Below are positions 47,457-60,225 of a stretch of DNA of 64,000 nt, piece after piece. The notes under the pieces are model-generated. The model was not told the origin of the DNA. It did not search any database and worked only from the letters and a program-made list of their open reading frames with translations. A program made the position numbers and the translations under genes. Numbering within the stretch: the first letter of the stretch is position 1; each line of letters opens with the position of its first letter. This DNA comes from Polytrichum commune (lineage: Eukaryota; Streptophyta; Polytrichopsida; Polytrichales; Polytrichaceae): contig OX485808.1 in the NCBI GenBank assembly GCA_950295325.1, positions 31,578,527-31,642,526 of the forward strand. Reading direction: 5' to 3'.

Positions 47457-49382
47457 AATACAGATGGACTCTTAATTGCATCGAGTTTGCAATCAAGTCT
47501 ATACTGTGTATTAATACAGTGCGCAGGCATATTGAGCAACATTCTGAAGCAGAAATTGAGAAGAAAATGGATCCTGATCACGGTTTATTGTCATTCAAAA
47601 CCTTCTCTTGCACAAATGTGCCCTATGTACATACCTACCAAGGCAATTTCAAGGTACTGATACAAGGAAATGAAGTTGGAAGCAAGGGTACTTCTATGTC
47701 AAGCTGGTGCTTTATATCCAAGTTTTGTGTATTTTCATATGAAGATATATTACCAAGTTCTACACCAGTGGACTATCATTGGTTCATCACAGATAAACAG
47801 AAATTTCAAAATTCAGAAACCATGATCTAAATTTGACATTGGCACTTCATGTATCCATATTTTGTCCTTGTCATCATATTTACACAAATAATTTAGATTT
47901 AATGGTTGACATTAATTACTAAGCAACCCTGGGAATATAACCACGGGATTTCGGGAGCTCAGTCTAAACCTAAAATCTCTTTACATAGGGTTTGTGCATC
48001 CCATGCATCCTTATATTCTCAAGGCCCACATAACGTACACACATTGCTTGATAATCTTATGTTGACATGGCTCGTAACGAGCTCGGAATTTGGCATGCCT
48101 CTTAGACCTTATCTAAGTAACAAACAAACAAACGAAACAAGTTCTTTATCATGTTACACATGATAACATGTGAAAAGACAAATCAATGCCTCTCCTTCGT
48201 ATTGATATATTTTTTTTACCTTTTTCAAGAAACATGTGTGCTTACTTTCAAAATGTCAACTCTACAGTCCTCCGTTCAAACTTCTCTTGTGCATTATATT
48301 TCTCCTTCAAACTTTGCGCACGCGCGTGCACACACACACTACCCTCATAGCAGGTTGGGTGGAAAATAATTCAAAATAATTAAGCCTATTTTTTGGAAAT
48401 AACTGGGCTAAATGGCCTAATTGAGAGAGAGAAAAAATGATCAGATAGCTTAAATTTTAGGAAATTTGATGGGTTGGAAAGCTCAATTCAAAGTCATGAA
48501 TGCATGAAAAACAAGTTACAGTACATGGATGTGTATGTAGGATATGTTATGTGCCTAAATGAATAAATCTATATATACATATTTACCTAGTTTTTTCATA
48601 AATGTTGTTATGGACCGCCTAAGCCTTTTTTGAAATCAATTAATTATTGGGCAAAATATGCGCAACCTACTATCAACTTGTAGGTGGTAGTAGTTAAGAA
48701 CACTTAATGAAAAGAAAAAAAAGAAAATTCAAAACGCACAAACAAACAAGCAACACAAAAGTAGTGAACCAATTGTAAATAAATAAATAATTAACCAACA
48801 TTAGGCAATCCAACATGAATTTGAGCCCATTGGCCCTACCTTGCAGTGGGTGGGCTCTTGGCTTCCTACCTACCTACCTAGTTTTTTCCATCAAGTAGCA
48901 GGAACCAATTGTGGTAATTAGCCTGGGGACCTATATGACCATTTGGCAAGCACAACAATCTTCACCTTTGATAATGAATAAGATATGCACATGATCTCCA
49001 AACTTGACAAGGAATAGTGGCTACAACCTTGATTTGGATTTGCTAACCATCTCAGACTAGCAATATATATATATATAAACAAAAGAAGGGGAAAAACAAC
49101 AACAAATTTAAGTAAAATTGGACTAAGTCCAAGTCCATAATTAGAACATGATGATTTCTAACATAGGATCCTATGATAAGATTGTATGGTAAGATCTTTC
49201 AATAGAATATGCATATTTTATTGATTTTTTTTTCGTTGCATTTTGATAGCATAACATTCAAGTAATCACTGAGGATTCATATATCTCCCATAAAATTTAG
49301 GTATATCAAAATTGTATCAATAGATTCACCCATGAAATTGAAGGAACCGAAAAGTCCATATTTTAATATGTCCAAATTTACT
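47457..49382. other. Region downstream of the Sen54 gene
   Basis: No gene is supported. Bases 48825-48900 match 60421-60545 (GAGCCCATTGGCCCTACC, GTGGGTGGGCT-T-GCTTCCTACCTAC). Bases 48930-49060 belong to the dispersed repeat also at 1020-1150 and 44670-44760. Confidence 0.5.
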
Positions 49383-49535
49383 TAGGGGATGTTTACATCA
49401 CATGCCATGAAGTCGTCCCTTGCTCCTCTAGAATATGCGATCGGCCGTTGAACTCGTCATGGGACCACTTTGGTTTACATCAGGCAAACAATGTAAGAGT
49501 GACCATGCAACTTGAGGTCCTCAAAAGGCTTATTT
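49383..49535 (-). repeat. Dispersed repeat, reverse copy of 61150-61325
   Basis: Complement of this stretch shares GACCTCAA, CATGGTCACTCT, GATGTAAACC, GACGAGTTCAAC and GGGACGACTTCATGG, in order, with 61150-61325. Two copies in opposite orientation about 12 kb apart indicate a mobile origin; no terminal repeat was defined. Confidence 0.6.
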
Positions 49536-49744
49536 TTTAGGTTGGGAATGCTACCATATGAGCGTTGAGTGGTGAGCAATGAGAGGAATAAATCATAGCC
49601 ACTATGTCACCCTTTGGCTTAACGATTCTTCCTTCATATGTAGAGAGTTCCAAAAAAATTGATGTTTTTTTCCACACTCTTGCCTCTTTAAGGGCTCTTC
49701 CAAAAGTCAACTCTTTTGGAAAGAGGCACTAGTCATCAACCTGA

Positions 49745-50110
49745 GTTTCATTTTGGATTGGAAACGACCCTCTCATTGATGAGATATTCATTTAGCAAAA
49801 CAATTGCACCCCCAATAATTAGCATCAAAACATTGTTAGGGCCTTGAAGAACCATCATGAATTTTGGGGGTCACATTTTGGGTTGAAGGTGACCCTCTTG
49901 TTGACATGCCACCCATTTAGAAGAAAACATTGGGCCCCCAAGACTTAGCAGTAGTCTACAAAACACTCTTAAGGCCTTCAAGAACCATTTTATCCCTTTC
50001 CCAAAGAGTTTGTTTCCCATTAAAATGGAAAATTGGGGCTTGAAATTTTTATTAGAAATGACCCTCTCATTGATGACGTAAGGGTGCAAGCATGGTAAAG
50101 TGGACCAAAA
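49745..50110. repeat. Decayed tandem repeat
   Basis: GACCCTCTCATTGATGAGAT, with variants, recurs at about 49769, 49891 and 50061, and again at 50662, each followed in the first copies by CATTTAG and a purine-rich or GGGCCCCC-like segment. Spacing is irregular (about 120-170). Confidence 0.5.
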
Positions 50111-50749
50111 AAGTGCTCATGTATACTAAAACCATAATTTTTCATGATGACCTTTGTCATTGTGTTGAATACTCAAATGTAGAAAATCAAGTTGAGATCT
50201 TCAATACATATCATTAAAAGTGATGCTCAAAAGCAAATGGTTGAGTTTGGTTTTGGATGTAGATTTCATGACCTTAACTATTTTGAAGTTGGAAATTTTT
50301 TCTCATATTCCTTGAATCATTATCTACTTGAGGGCATCATCACAAAACTTTGTGGAAAACCATCAATTTAATGTGATTTTATCATATATTAAACAAATTT
50401 TAGATAATCATTTGTTCAATATTACCTACTTGCACACCACTTGTACCATCTTCTAAAATATGTAGACTTTTCTTATAATTTTGTTGTCATCATAATTTTC
50501 TTGGCTTTGTAGTGTAGCATGGTTTTAAAATGTCTATGATTTTTATCTTGCCATTCCATGCTTTCTAAAGATGATGCTATGATTTCTAAATGGCCATTCC
50601 ATTCTTTCTGGATCGAGTTTTTCCCATTGGAAAAATGTTCATAAAATCCGCTATGGATTGACCCTCTTGTTGATAAGATATCCATGTACAAAAACAATTG
50701 GACCCTCAATAGTCAATAGAAGCTTTGAAAAGGTCTTGGGAAGTGTTAG

Positions 50750-51560
50750 GAGCGTCATTTTTTAAGAACTTTGAAAAGATTGGAAAACACCCTCTCGGCA
50801 CCGGGAGGGTGTTTTCCAAAATTTTGGGCATTTTTCAAAAGCCTTGAAAAGACCTTGGGAAACACCGGGAATGTCATTTTTAAAGCATTTTGAAACACTT
50901 AGTAAACTTTGGAACAAATTTCAATGTCCCCGAGATGTTAGCAAAACACCTTCTCGGAACCAAGAGGGTATTTCCTAATATATGAGCATTTTACAAAAGC
51001 ACCAAGAAGGTTGTAAGAAGCATTGTGAGCATCATCTCTAAAGAATTTTGAAAGAACACTAGTAAAATTTGGAATCAACTTCGATGTGTTCCAAAATGTT
51101 GGAGAACACCCTCTTGGCGCCAAGAGGATGTTTTTCGAAGTTTTGAGCATTTTTACAAAACCTTGAGAAAGCCATGGGAAGCACTGGATGTCATTTCTAA
51201 AGAAATTTGAAAAAAAAATAGTAAAATTTGGAATCAACTTCAATGTGTCCAAAAATGTTGGAAAACAGTCCCTTGCCACCAAGAGGGTGTACTTCAAAGT
51301 TTTTAGCAATTTTCAAAAGCCCAGAGAAGGGTTTGGAGCACTAGTGCTTAAGAATTTTGAAAATATAATAAAATTTGGAGCCAACTTCAATGTCCCCCAA
51401 ATGTTGGAAAATCTCTTAGCCCCAAGAGGGTTCTTTTAAAAAAATTGAGCATTTTTTGGAAGCCCTAAGAAGGCCATGGAAAACACTGGAAGTGTTATTT
51501 CCAAAGAAACTTGAAAACCCTAGTAAAATTTGGAACGATTTTAGTGTGTTCAAAATGTTG
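50750..51560. repeat. Roughly 158-bp satellite-like tandem array
   Basis: The phrase GGAAAACACCCTCTCGGCAC, with variants, recurs at about 50783, 50941, 51101, 51259 and 51404, spaced 158, 160, 158 and 145. Each unit has a near-palindrome (ACCCTCTTGGCGCCAAGAGG type), then TTTTGAGCATTTT, AAGAATTTTGAAA and AAATTTGGAATCAACTTCAA. Overlapping open frames of 80-120 residues are repeat artefacts. Confidence 0.8.
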
Positions 51561-52812
51561 AAAAAAGTCTAAAAGCATGATCTTGATTTGAATGCACCCA
51601 AGTGTTATACATGACACCATTTTTCCATCAATTTCATTGATCCTATTGTTACTTAGGTGGTATATATAGGAGACATAAACATACAACACACTCTAGTTGT
51701 TGCAATTTGTTTAATAATTGGTGTTGTTCGAGAACATGCATTCTTGCATCCAACAACCCAACATAATATATACAAAAGTACATACACTACAATCTAGTAG
51801 CTAAGGCTTCTTGTGGAATTTGACTTACAAAGTATACATACAGGAGGGATTACTTGAATTAGGGTTTAGAACTAATCCTCTCTTGGGAAATTTACGGTAT
51901 CATAACATACAATCCATCATCACATGTCAACCTCCCACTTGGCCTTCCAGAGCAACGTGATAGATTCATGCACCAACAATTCAACAAATGGCATAAGAAA
52001 AAGAAGACACTCAACATATTGACACACAATACAATCTGAGGGTATGGGTTGGCTTCTTTGATGGTTTGCAGAAATGACAAAAAAAATCATGACATAAGGG
52101 AGGGGATGTGACAGTGAGGAGTGATATTTGAACTAAGAACATCCGTTCCCTAGGATTTTGGGATATTAGAGAATGAGCGACATTAGGGGGTTGATATCAC
52201 AAAGTCTAGGGTGTACTTATTTACCCCCCCCCCCCCCCGTATTATTATTCCGAACTCGCATTATACTCACGAACCACGTGGTGGATCTCGGTGGAGGCCT
52301 CGTGGCTATCACTCCGGTTCCACGCATCTTTCCATGTATTCCAAGATACTTCCTCGAGGCGTGTGATGTTGGAAGATACTCTTGGTGCCCACAAAGGCCG
52401 TGGGCCAACTCAAGGAACGGTGACCCACTTTTGACCTAACTTTGCAATGGCCTCAACTACTTAACCCCACCCTTAAGCATCTCATATGCCCAGACTGTGC
52501 CTCTCCAAGAAAAAAGAAAAAAGAAAAAAAATAGCGTAATTGAACTACGAATTTTCATGTAAAAGGTAATCATGTCAAGAATGACTCAAACTGAAATCAA
52601 ATTGTTTTTGAAGTGCGCTATTTGAATAAGTGAAAAAAACTTTGATGTTATTGTAGATTTAAAGTTGAAATACGCATCATGGGTGTTCTTGGATGCAACC
52701 GCATGCGTTGTATTCAGGTCCCTGCTTATTTTTCCAACAGTGGACCCCTTTTCTTTATGCAACCCTTTCTTACTCCAGTTCTTGTACTCATGTATACATT
52801 TTAACTGACTAA
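51561..52812. other. Intergenic region
   Basis: No gene is supported. A 15-base C run is at 52224-52238. Confidence 0.5.
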
Positions 52813-53343
52813 TGGGGCATTCCCACCTGACTTTAGTTAAGACCCAAAGTATTTCCTAAAAACCGGGTAAAGCTCCCTCGGTTATAGCAGTGGCATCCGA
52901 CTATCCCAATGCACCTACAAGAACTTGCTCCGGAGATTTTCAAGTAGGTTTTAGTTAAGTAGCTTTCACACATGCTCATGGTTTTATCTACCAAGCAATG
53001 AATGTTGGGTAGTTTTTGTCCCATCCCCAAATGCCTTACTACTCACCTATCTTACCATCGGTTTTTGTTAATGAAGCTCCTCGTGCCCTCATAGCTAAGA
53101 CTAAAAAGCAACCAATCACAAGGGTGGGAGGCGACACTTTTAAAGTTCCTATATTCTTGCCTCATGTTTAGGTACCGATGGGAGGGTCGGTGGTTGAGGC
53201 TTAAAACCTCCACTTTTAAGCCATGCCACATCATTTGCCACCTAGGCTCGGCACTAAAAAGAGCCGTATATGTGAACCCTAGATAACTAAAACCGCTTTT
53301 AGACTAAAACTACTTCTAACTAATGTCAAGTGGGAATGCCCCG
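52813..53343. mobile_element. 531-bp TAA-flanked MITE, PIF/Harbinger-like
   Basis: Left end GGGGCATTCCCACCTGACTT at 52814 is mirrored by AATGTCAAGTGGGAATGCCCC ending at 53342, and the inner TTAGTTA also pairs. TAA flanks both sides (52810-52812 and 53344-53346). No coding capacity. Different family from the MITE at 43177. Confidence 0.7.
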
Positions 53344-53344
53344 T

Positions 53345-53955
53345 AAGTTTTGATAGTATGTAAGGTAGTTGAGCCTAAAAGCAACACTTTCGAAAAGTTT
53401 TGTTATTTAAGGCAAGATAAATAGCTTGGGAAACAAATTTCCAAATTGAACCCATAGTATAGCAATTTGTGTGTAGTTTGTATGTTTTTTCTAGAAAAAC
53501 AAAGAAATCGCATGAAACTTACATTAATTGGCAAAGTCATTATGAGACATGAGCTTTTTACTCTCCACTGAGGGGTCCATTGATGTTGGGTTGCTAGGTG
53601 AGAATCTCAACAAAATCATCCTTATTGCCTGTAAGAGTCCTCTACTAGGTGAACGTGTTGTCCCCCTTTTGTGAATCACTTCTTATACTCCACCTCATTG
53701 ACTAGATAGATCCCCGATTAGCCATTGTGATTGGCCAAAGTCAATGTCCTTCTTAAAGCGTTCTTCAATCCTTCTTACACTTCTTACATGATTGGTCAAT
53801 GTGGTGTTATTTTGTACTAAATGTCACATATGATTAATCACCTTTAACAATGACTTACTCAATGGCACCGATGCACTCACGTGTTGACGGGAAAAGTATG
53901 AAAAATAGGTCTCACCAAAAGGAAGGTGTAACTTTAAGGCACTGCTACCTGAAAT
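53345..53955 (+). repeat. Roughly 600-bp dispersed repeat, copy 1
   Basis: Contains, in order, TTGATGTTGGGTTGCTA, GTGTTGTCCCCCTTTTGTG, CCCCGATTAGCCATTGTGAT, CATATGATTAATCAC and ACCAAAAGGAAGGTG. The same order is seen twice in tandem at 58562-59745. The left edge abuts the MITE at 52813. Confidence 0.7.
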
Positions 53956-56900
53956 CAAATGTGATATGTCATTCTAGGCATATTTGCACAACCTCATAAT
54001 AAAAGTCCACTTTCATCATGTAACTCAATCCACTAACCATTTATTATCCATGGCTACATTCTAATGCAATTGGAAGTTCCACACCATCCTCGATATTGAG
54101 GGAACTCAACCCACTACCACCGACATATTATACGAACAACCACTTGTATGTGGAAACCAACTCCATTATGAAGATTCGGGCGAATATTCCTTATTTCAAT
54201 AGAATATGGGAAGATCCGACAATTGCAAAGTTCTAGTATTATAGTTGGGGCAACCAATAAAATATATATTTCCCCTCTAAAATAGGATGACAAGATGGAC
54301 GAGGCCCCTTCATAAAAAATTTAGACATATATGTTTATATACATAATATATGTATGTGAGAATTTCAATTTTCAAAACCCATAGTTCCTATTTCAATCCA
54401 TAAATCGTCAAAGTTCATTGAACAGGTGACGAGTATCTCTCACAATGAGCTTGAATGCCATGCTTAAGGCATGTTTGGTATGGGGTTTTGCCCACATTAT
54501 TAAAGACGGTTGATTTTACAAAGGGAAACACACATGGGCACAAAATTTTTGTGTCTTCATGACAATGTTAGTGACCTTCTACAAGCCTCAAAACCACTTC
54601 AAAACATCATTCTCCTTCAACTAAAAACAACATTGAACATGACTTGCACCTATTCGTTCTTTAAAACATAAAAAGAATATCCATGTCAAATTGGGGGGGG
54701 GTGAAGACATAACGTGGCTCCATGGTTGCTCAGAGAGAGAGAGAGAGAGAGAATCTTCTCATAATAAAGGCTAAGGAGCGGAACACTTCCTTATGACCAA
54801 CATGTGCCTCGTGTGTAGAATTTCTATCACATGACATGTTTAAATATGGTATTCTCTTCTTCAAGACACCATCTAAAACTTGGGTAGGCGCACAAAAATG
54901 CCATTATCAACACATGTGCACTCCCCCCCCCCCTTTGCACAACCACTTTATAATTCACGGAATATGCACTTTGATTGGAGGATCCATGAGTGTCCAAAGT
55001 CTGACCGCAAAACTCCCATTGGTATTCTTCCTCATTCACAAATGTTGGCATAATACAAGCAACTTAATATGTTAATTGAACAACCATATTAGTATGTGAA
55101 GTTGTAAATACCAATACAACTATCTCGACCTCTAAGCACCTAAGAGGCCATGAATGGGTGTATGCATGAACAATTGATATGTGTTTGAGCTATGCACTTC
55201 CATAATTGAGCGATTGCATAAAAGCAAAATGACCCAATCATGAACTACACTTTTCAAATTCATCGGATATCTTGATGTAGGTAAAGATTTGGATTCCATT
55301 AAATTAATTGATTACAAATACATACTTTGTCTATGGTACATCAATATCATATTTGTTTTCTCCTTGACATAAGTTAATTTACCAAAATAAAGTCCAAAAC
55401 CTATTAATATCTTTGATTGATTTTAAGACTCGGTGATAACTTGTAGAAACTATGAACATGTATTAGTTATACATTGAGCTCCTTAGAGGTTGGTGTTCGC
55501 CACATGTATGCAACTTCATCCATCATAGATGACATGACTTTGGTAAAAACAAATCCCTTGCATGTTGAGGACCGCTTCATTATACTTGAATCCCACTAGA
55601 CTAATTGAAAGTTTACATTTGATTTTTGGAGTAAAATCATGTCAATATGATAAACTTCATACCATAGAATGGTCCACTATATTTTTCACCTTCCCGATTG
55701 ATCGATGAGTTTTTGTAGACAATGCAAATCCCAATCCCCTCTTGGACTTCTAACCCTTATTATCCCAAAGGTCTTGTGCAATTTTCATGAGTTAGACAAT
55801 GAGATTTGCTCAAAAAGTAAAGTAAAACACCATCTTCTCAAAATGAAACTTCCAACTAGTGCTAAGAGGGGGGGGGGGGGGTTGGAAGAATGATGTGGCA
55901 ATGACAACATCATCTCCATGGACATTTAGGGTTAAGGGTTAATGACCAAAGCCAACTAGACCCAATTTGACAAACACTCACCACATGCAATTGGTGAGAG
56001 AGATTAATCGCATACAAGCATACCTCTCATTCATCAACACACAAATGTGGACCCCTATAACTTTGTTGCCAATTCATCTCAAACTACTTACACTAAACCA
56101 AATCAACAAAATTGAAACAAAATTTGATGTCATTTCAACTCAATAACATACATTAAAAGAACTCTTGGAGTGCATACTATGCAAGGCCTTCTTTTTTATG
56201 TTGCATGAACAAGAGGTACACTTATATTCAATAGCTCCCTCTTACCGTTCAAATTCATGACAAGTTTTCAAGTGCAAGGATTGAATGGAAACGGACTCTC
56301 TCGTTTTTGGAAAAGGCCCCAGACGTGGCCTCCCAAGATGTTCTTAACGAATTCGATTTAACTGGGGAGGGCATCAAAGATCTTATTGTGACCCGGAGTA
56401 ATTTAGTGGTCATGTGTGAAAGGTTAGACCCCATTTGGATATTATTTCTTATTTTCCCCTCGGTTTGCATTGGTTCCCTTAGAGTGATTGTATTTTAGTT
56501 CCTTTCATGCAATTAAATTTTCAAACAACAACAACAACAACAACAACATGAGGTGAAGAAGAAGGAATCTTTTTTTAAAATAAAAAAATAAAAATTATCC
56601 AACTTCCTTTCCGTTGCTAACTTAGGCGGTTGCAACATAGATGCAAGGTAACGTAATATGAGTTAGGGCAAGGTACACGGAGTACATAGAGGATTTCTTC
56701 GTTTTCCCCTTGTTATAACGTACTTATAACTTGAAACTTCTAGAAACGTTCGTGGTACATTCTCGAGGCGGCTTGCGGTTCACAAGTGAAGGAAAGTACT
56801 CCTAATTCCTGTTGGCCATGTGCCCAAAAGACATGCCCAATTTTATACATCACTATGACGTAAGCGGTATTCAATGTCCATGGAGGTTTTTGGGCATAAT

Positions 56901-58561
56901 CGGTCAAAATCTGATTGTTTCCAAGTCCAACCGGTTAATAACAATTCTCACCTTGACTATTCGATGCCTTTCCCGTCAACCAAACTTTCTAGTGCTAATT
57001 TTGATATTATGGTTATGATATTTTTTAGGGTTGATTTGTCATATAATAGAGGTGATTAATGTGCATGAGTGGTGGGACTGACACTAAGATGTGCACGGGG
57101 TCAAGGAGTTGTTCCAAATAACAAAATGAATTGGAAGAAGAACACAAATCGGGATCATTAGTGGGTTGATTTAACTGAACTCGAGTTATTTGTTGTAAAC
57201 CTTAGTTCGAGAAGATATGTTGCACTTTTGGGATGGGGCGGAGGTTGAAGCATAATTGAAGAAGATTCAAGCAAGCTGAAGTAGTTGTCGCAAGTTTCTT
57301 CCTGAGTTTTGGTTGAAGGTTGGGTGGCTTGCTTACACTAGTTGGTAGGGGAAAGAGTCGGTGAAGGTGTTTGAAAGGTAGACGTCTTGTTCATTAGGAA
57401 GCATGGTAGTGGGGTTAGGGGAATTCACTCATGTGTATTGGAAGAGTTTAGTTGTAGGGTTTGGAATCTTGGTAACATCTTTGGCAGGGACAATTTAATG
57501 TTAGGGTTTTGGTGGTCATGTGGTGTTTGGTATTTGAAAAAAATTGAGTTGGGTTAGGTGTTTTATGCATAAGGACTCCTCTCCTCTCTGCATTCGGAGT
57601 TGGGATAGGGGAATGATAATTATTGATGATTCAAGTGATTGGGTAATAATCTCTTAATTCTTGCCATTGATCCATGGGTTCTAGTTGTAGAAATCGATCT
57701 CGCAGCCTAGGTTTAATCTTGAATGGTGTGACGGGGAGGATGTGTTGAAGGCATAACCGAGTTGCCGGATTTGGCATGGGGTAGAGAAGTCCATTTGAGT
57801 TCATATCTGAATGTAGAGCCAATGGCTAAGAATGATGTGGACGACTAGCCAACACCAATAGCTGAGCTTCCTCAAGCTTGTGAATACGCCCAATTACTAT
57901 CACATTTCGCAGTGAAACATTCTTCGAAGTTTTCAATTGTAGATGTGATGAACATGCAACCTTTTATGTATAAAATGAACAAGTTGTTAATTTCTAACAT
58001 CAACAAACATCATTAGAATACAATAGGTTCTTACTTTCATAGTGTGCAATATGGTGAAAACATCATCATGGGACTATGATTCTTTATTTCTATTTTAACT
58101 CCAGACTGTGTGATGTTGTGAGCATATTTCTTCAACATAAAATGTTCTTTCATTCCTATGTATCTTCATTGTGCATACAGAATGACATGTTACATCAAAA
58201 TAGGTCATTTATAAAATAAAAATAAAATGAAAAACCTTGACAATACAACATCATGCAAAAATATCATATCATCAAGAACATGACATTTGGATAATACAAC
58301 ACTTTCTTACGCAACCGAATGTGTCATTTCTAAAAAAGGGAGAATAGTACATGTTGTAATCTTTTGGCTTTACGTTGATTATTTGGTATATTCCATAGAT
58401 TCTTCCAAGATGTTTTTGGTGAAGTCTTGAAGGCCAACCAGTTATTTCTCAAACTCAAGCAGTTCATTCGCAACTTCCTGTTCATTGGCGGTATTTATGA
58501 GCCTCACATAAAATGAGAATACAAAAATACACACAGTCCCAAAAACAAAATTCAAGAACTC
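53956..58561. other. Long AT-rich intergenic region
   Basis: No gene is supported. Features seen: a GA microsatellite near 54731-54751, homopolymers G9 (54693), C11 (54923) and G14 (55868), a CAA microsatellite near 56525-56547, and the repeat at 56270-56520. Short open frames have no motifs. Confidence 0.5.
56270..56520 (+). repeat. Repeat shared with 23490-23760 inside the hAT
   Basis: An open frame here (APDVASQDVLNEFDL ... LIVTRSNLV) parallels SDVAYHNILNKFDL ... LIVTRSHLV in the other copy. Conservation at protein level suggests descent from a coding sequence, perhaps of a retroelement, but I do not recognise the family. Confidence 0.55.
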
Positions 58562-59745
58562 GGTTGTCATAACAAGTAGCGAGGTAGGTGAGCCTAAAGG
58601 TACTTTAAGAAACTTTTTTTCCTATTTCAAGCAGGTTAAGTAGCGTAGAAAACTTTCATAGATTAGCGAACCTACACAAAGTCTACGAGTTCTTTTTCAA
58701 AAACATAATATATATACAACCTACAGAAATTTGCAAAGTTGTGTTAAGAAATGAGTTTTTTATTACCGTTTTACGATCCACTAGGGGTCGATTGACATTG
58801 GGTTGCTAAGTGAGAATCATCACAAATGCAGCCTTAATGTGGGTGAAGGTTCTTCTATTAATTGAAGGTGTTGTCCCCCTTTCGTGGTTCACTTCTTATT
58901 ACACCGCCTCGTTGAGCACATAAGTTAGATCCCCGATTAGCCCCTGTGATTGGCCAAACTTGGTGCTCTTCTAAAAGCATCCTTACACCCTTCTTACACT
59001 GCTATTATAAATGGCCAAAGTAGTGCTATTTTATACTTGATGCCGCATATGAGTAATCGCTCTTCACAATGGCTTAAGGGTCTTGGGGTCTTAAAGCAAC
59101 ACTTCAAGTAACTTTTGCTACTTCAAGAAGGTTAAGTAGCTTGGAAATTTTCATAAACAATCCATAGATGAGCAAATATTTACAAAGTCTACCAACAAAT
59201 AATAATAATAATAAATCATAAATTCATATGCAACCTACAAAAATCCACAAAGTCGTCTTAAGGAAAGAGGTTTTTACTTTCCATCATTGGGGGGGGGGTC
59301 TATTGATGTTGGATTGCTAAGTGAGAACCACCACAGTAACAACCTTATTATAGGTGAGTATCTTCTATTAAATTAAGGTGTTGTCCCCCTTTTATGGATT
59401 ACTTCTTACACCACCTTGTTGAGCGGATAAACCCCGATTAACCATTGTGATTGGCCAAAATTGGTGCTCTTTTAATGATGTTCTTGCATCCTTCTTACAC
59501 CACTATTACGATTGGGCAAAGTGGTGCCATTATACTTGATGCCACATATGATTAATCACTTTTAATAATGGCTTACTTGATGTCACCATTGCACTCACTT
59601 GTTAACAACTTAAGGATTTAAGATAGGTGTCACCAAAAGGAAGGTGCTACTTTAAGGCCTCATTACCTTACTGAATGGCATTGTTGCAATGACTTGTTGA
59701 CATTGAAAGGAAGGTGTTACTTTAAGGCGCTACTACCTCAAGGTG
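58562..59745 (+). repeat. Roughly 600-bp repeat, two tandem copies
   Basis: Copies at about 58562-59087 and 59088-59745, both parallel to 53345-53955. Each begins with a CTTTAAGAAACTTTT or CTTCAAGTAACTTTT phrase and GGTTAAGTAGC. The second copy includes the closing AAAAGGAAGGTGCTACTTTA segment, which is itself duplicated near 59640 and 59700. Confidence 0.7.
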
Positions 59746-60103
59746 TGTGGGTGTTTGTTGGTTCATTTTTTCACGTTCTTCAACTTCTACCAATTAGATG
59801 TACACAATGAAACATGTGTTGCATTACTAGCAGATCTATGATGAAGTATCATCAAAAACCGGATTCAAATTAAGACCTCCTCATGATTTAGTTGTGTTGA
59901 GAATTAGAGGGCTAGGGGTGATTATTGCCTCCTTCCGACAGTGAACACCATGAACAACCATGGATAAGCTGGCCAACACCTATCTCCCCTATAGGCAAGC
60001 CCCTAGGTTCCCACAATGATTGGCTAAAAACATCTAGCTCGCCATGGACCTACCCCCCCCCCCCGGTGCGCAGGCGCGACTATGGTTGGGTGGATCACAT
60101 GCG

Positions 60104-60225
60104 ATAGGCTGCACCAGGAATCAAGTGCTAGGAAGGTCACCCGTCCATATACTATTCCAGTCTTAGGCAAGTTAACCTTGGAGTTCCCATATGATCCTAG
60201 TTAACACCTTGGGTATAAGCCACAT
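60104..60225 (-). pseudogene. 5S rRNA-like decayed sequence
   Basis: The complement follows plant 5S rRNA across about 120 nt: GGATCATATGGGAACTCCAA against the 5' half, AAGGTTAACTTGCC against GAAGTTAAGCGTGC, and GGACGGGTGACCTTCCTAG against the conserved GGATGGGTGACCTCCTGG box. Many substitutions and a disturbed 5' end make it a pseudogene or a 5S-derived SINE head. The internal promoter box C core GGTGACC is intact. Confidence 0.6.

Noticed and set aside
47519-47830. Open frame after the Sen54 stop
   Set aside because: The Sen54 frame closes properly at 47456 with the family's usual C terminus. This stretch is likely 3' untranslated or intergenic.
50938-51439. Open frames of 80-120 residues on both strands
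   Set aside because: They follow the 158-bp tandem repeat and reuse the same short peptide in each unit.
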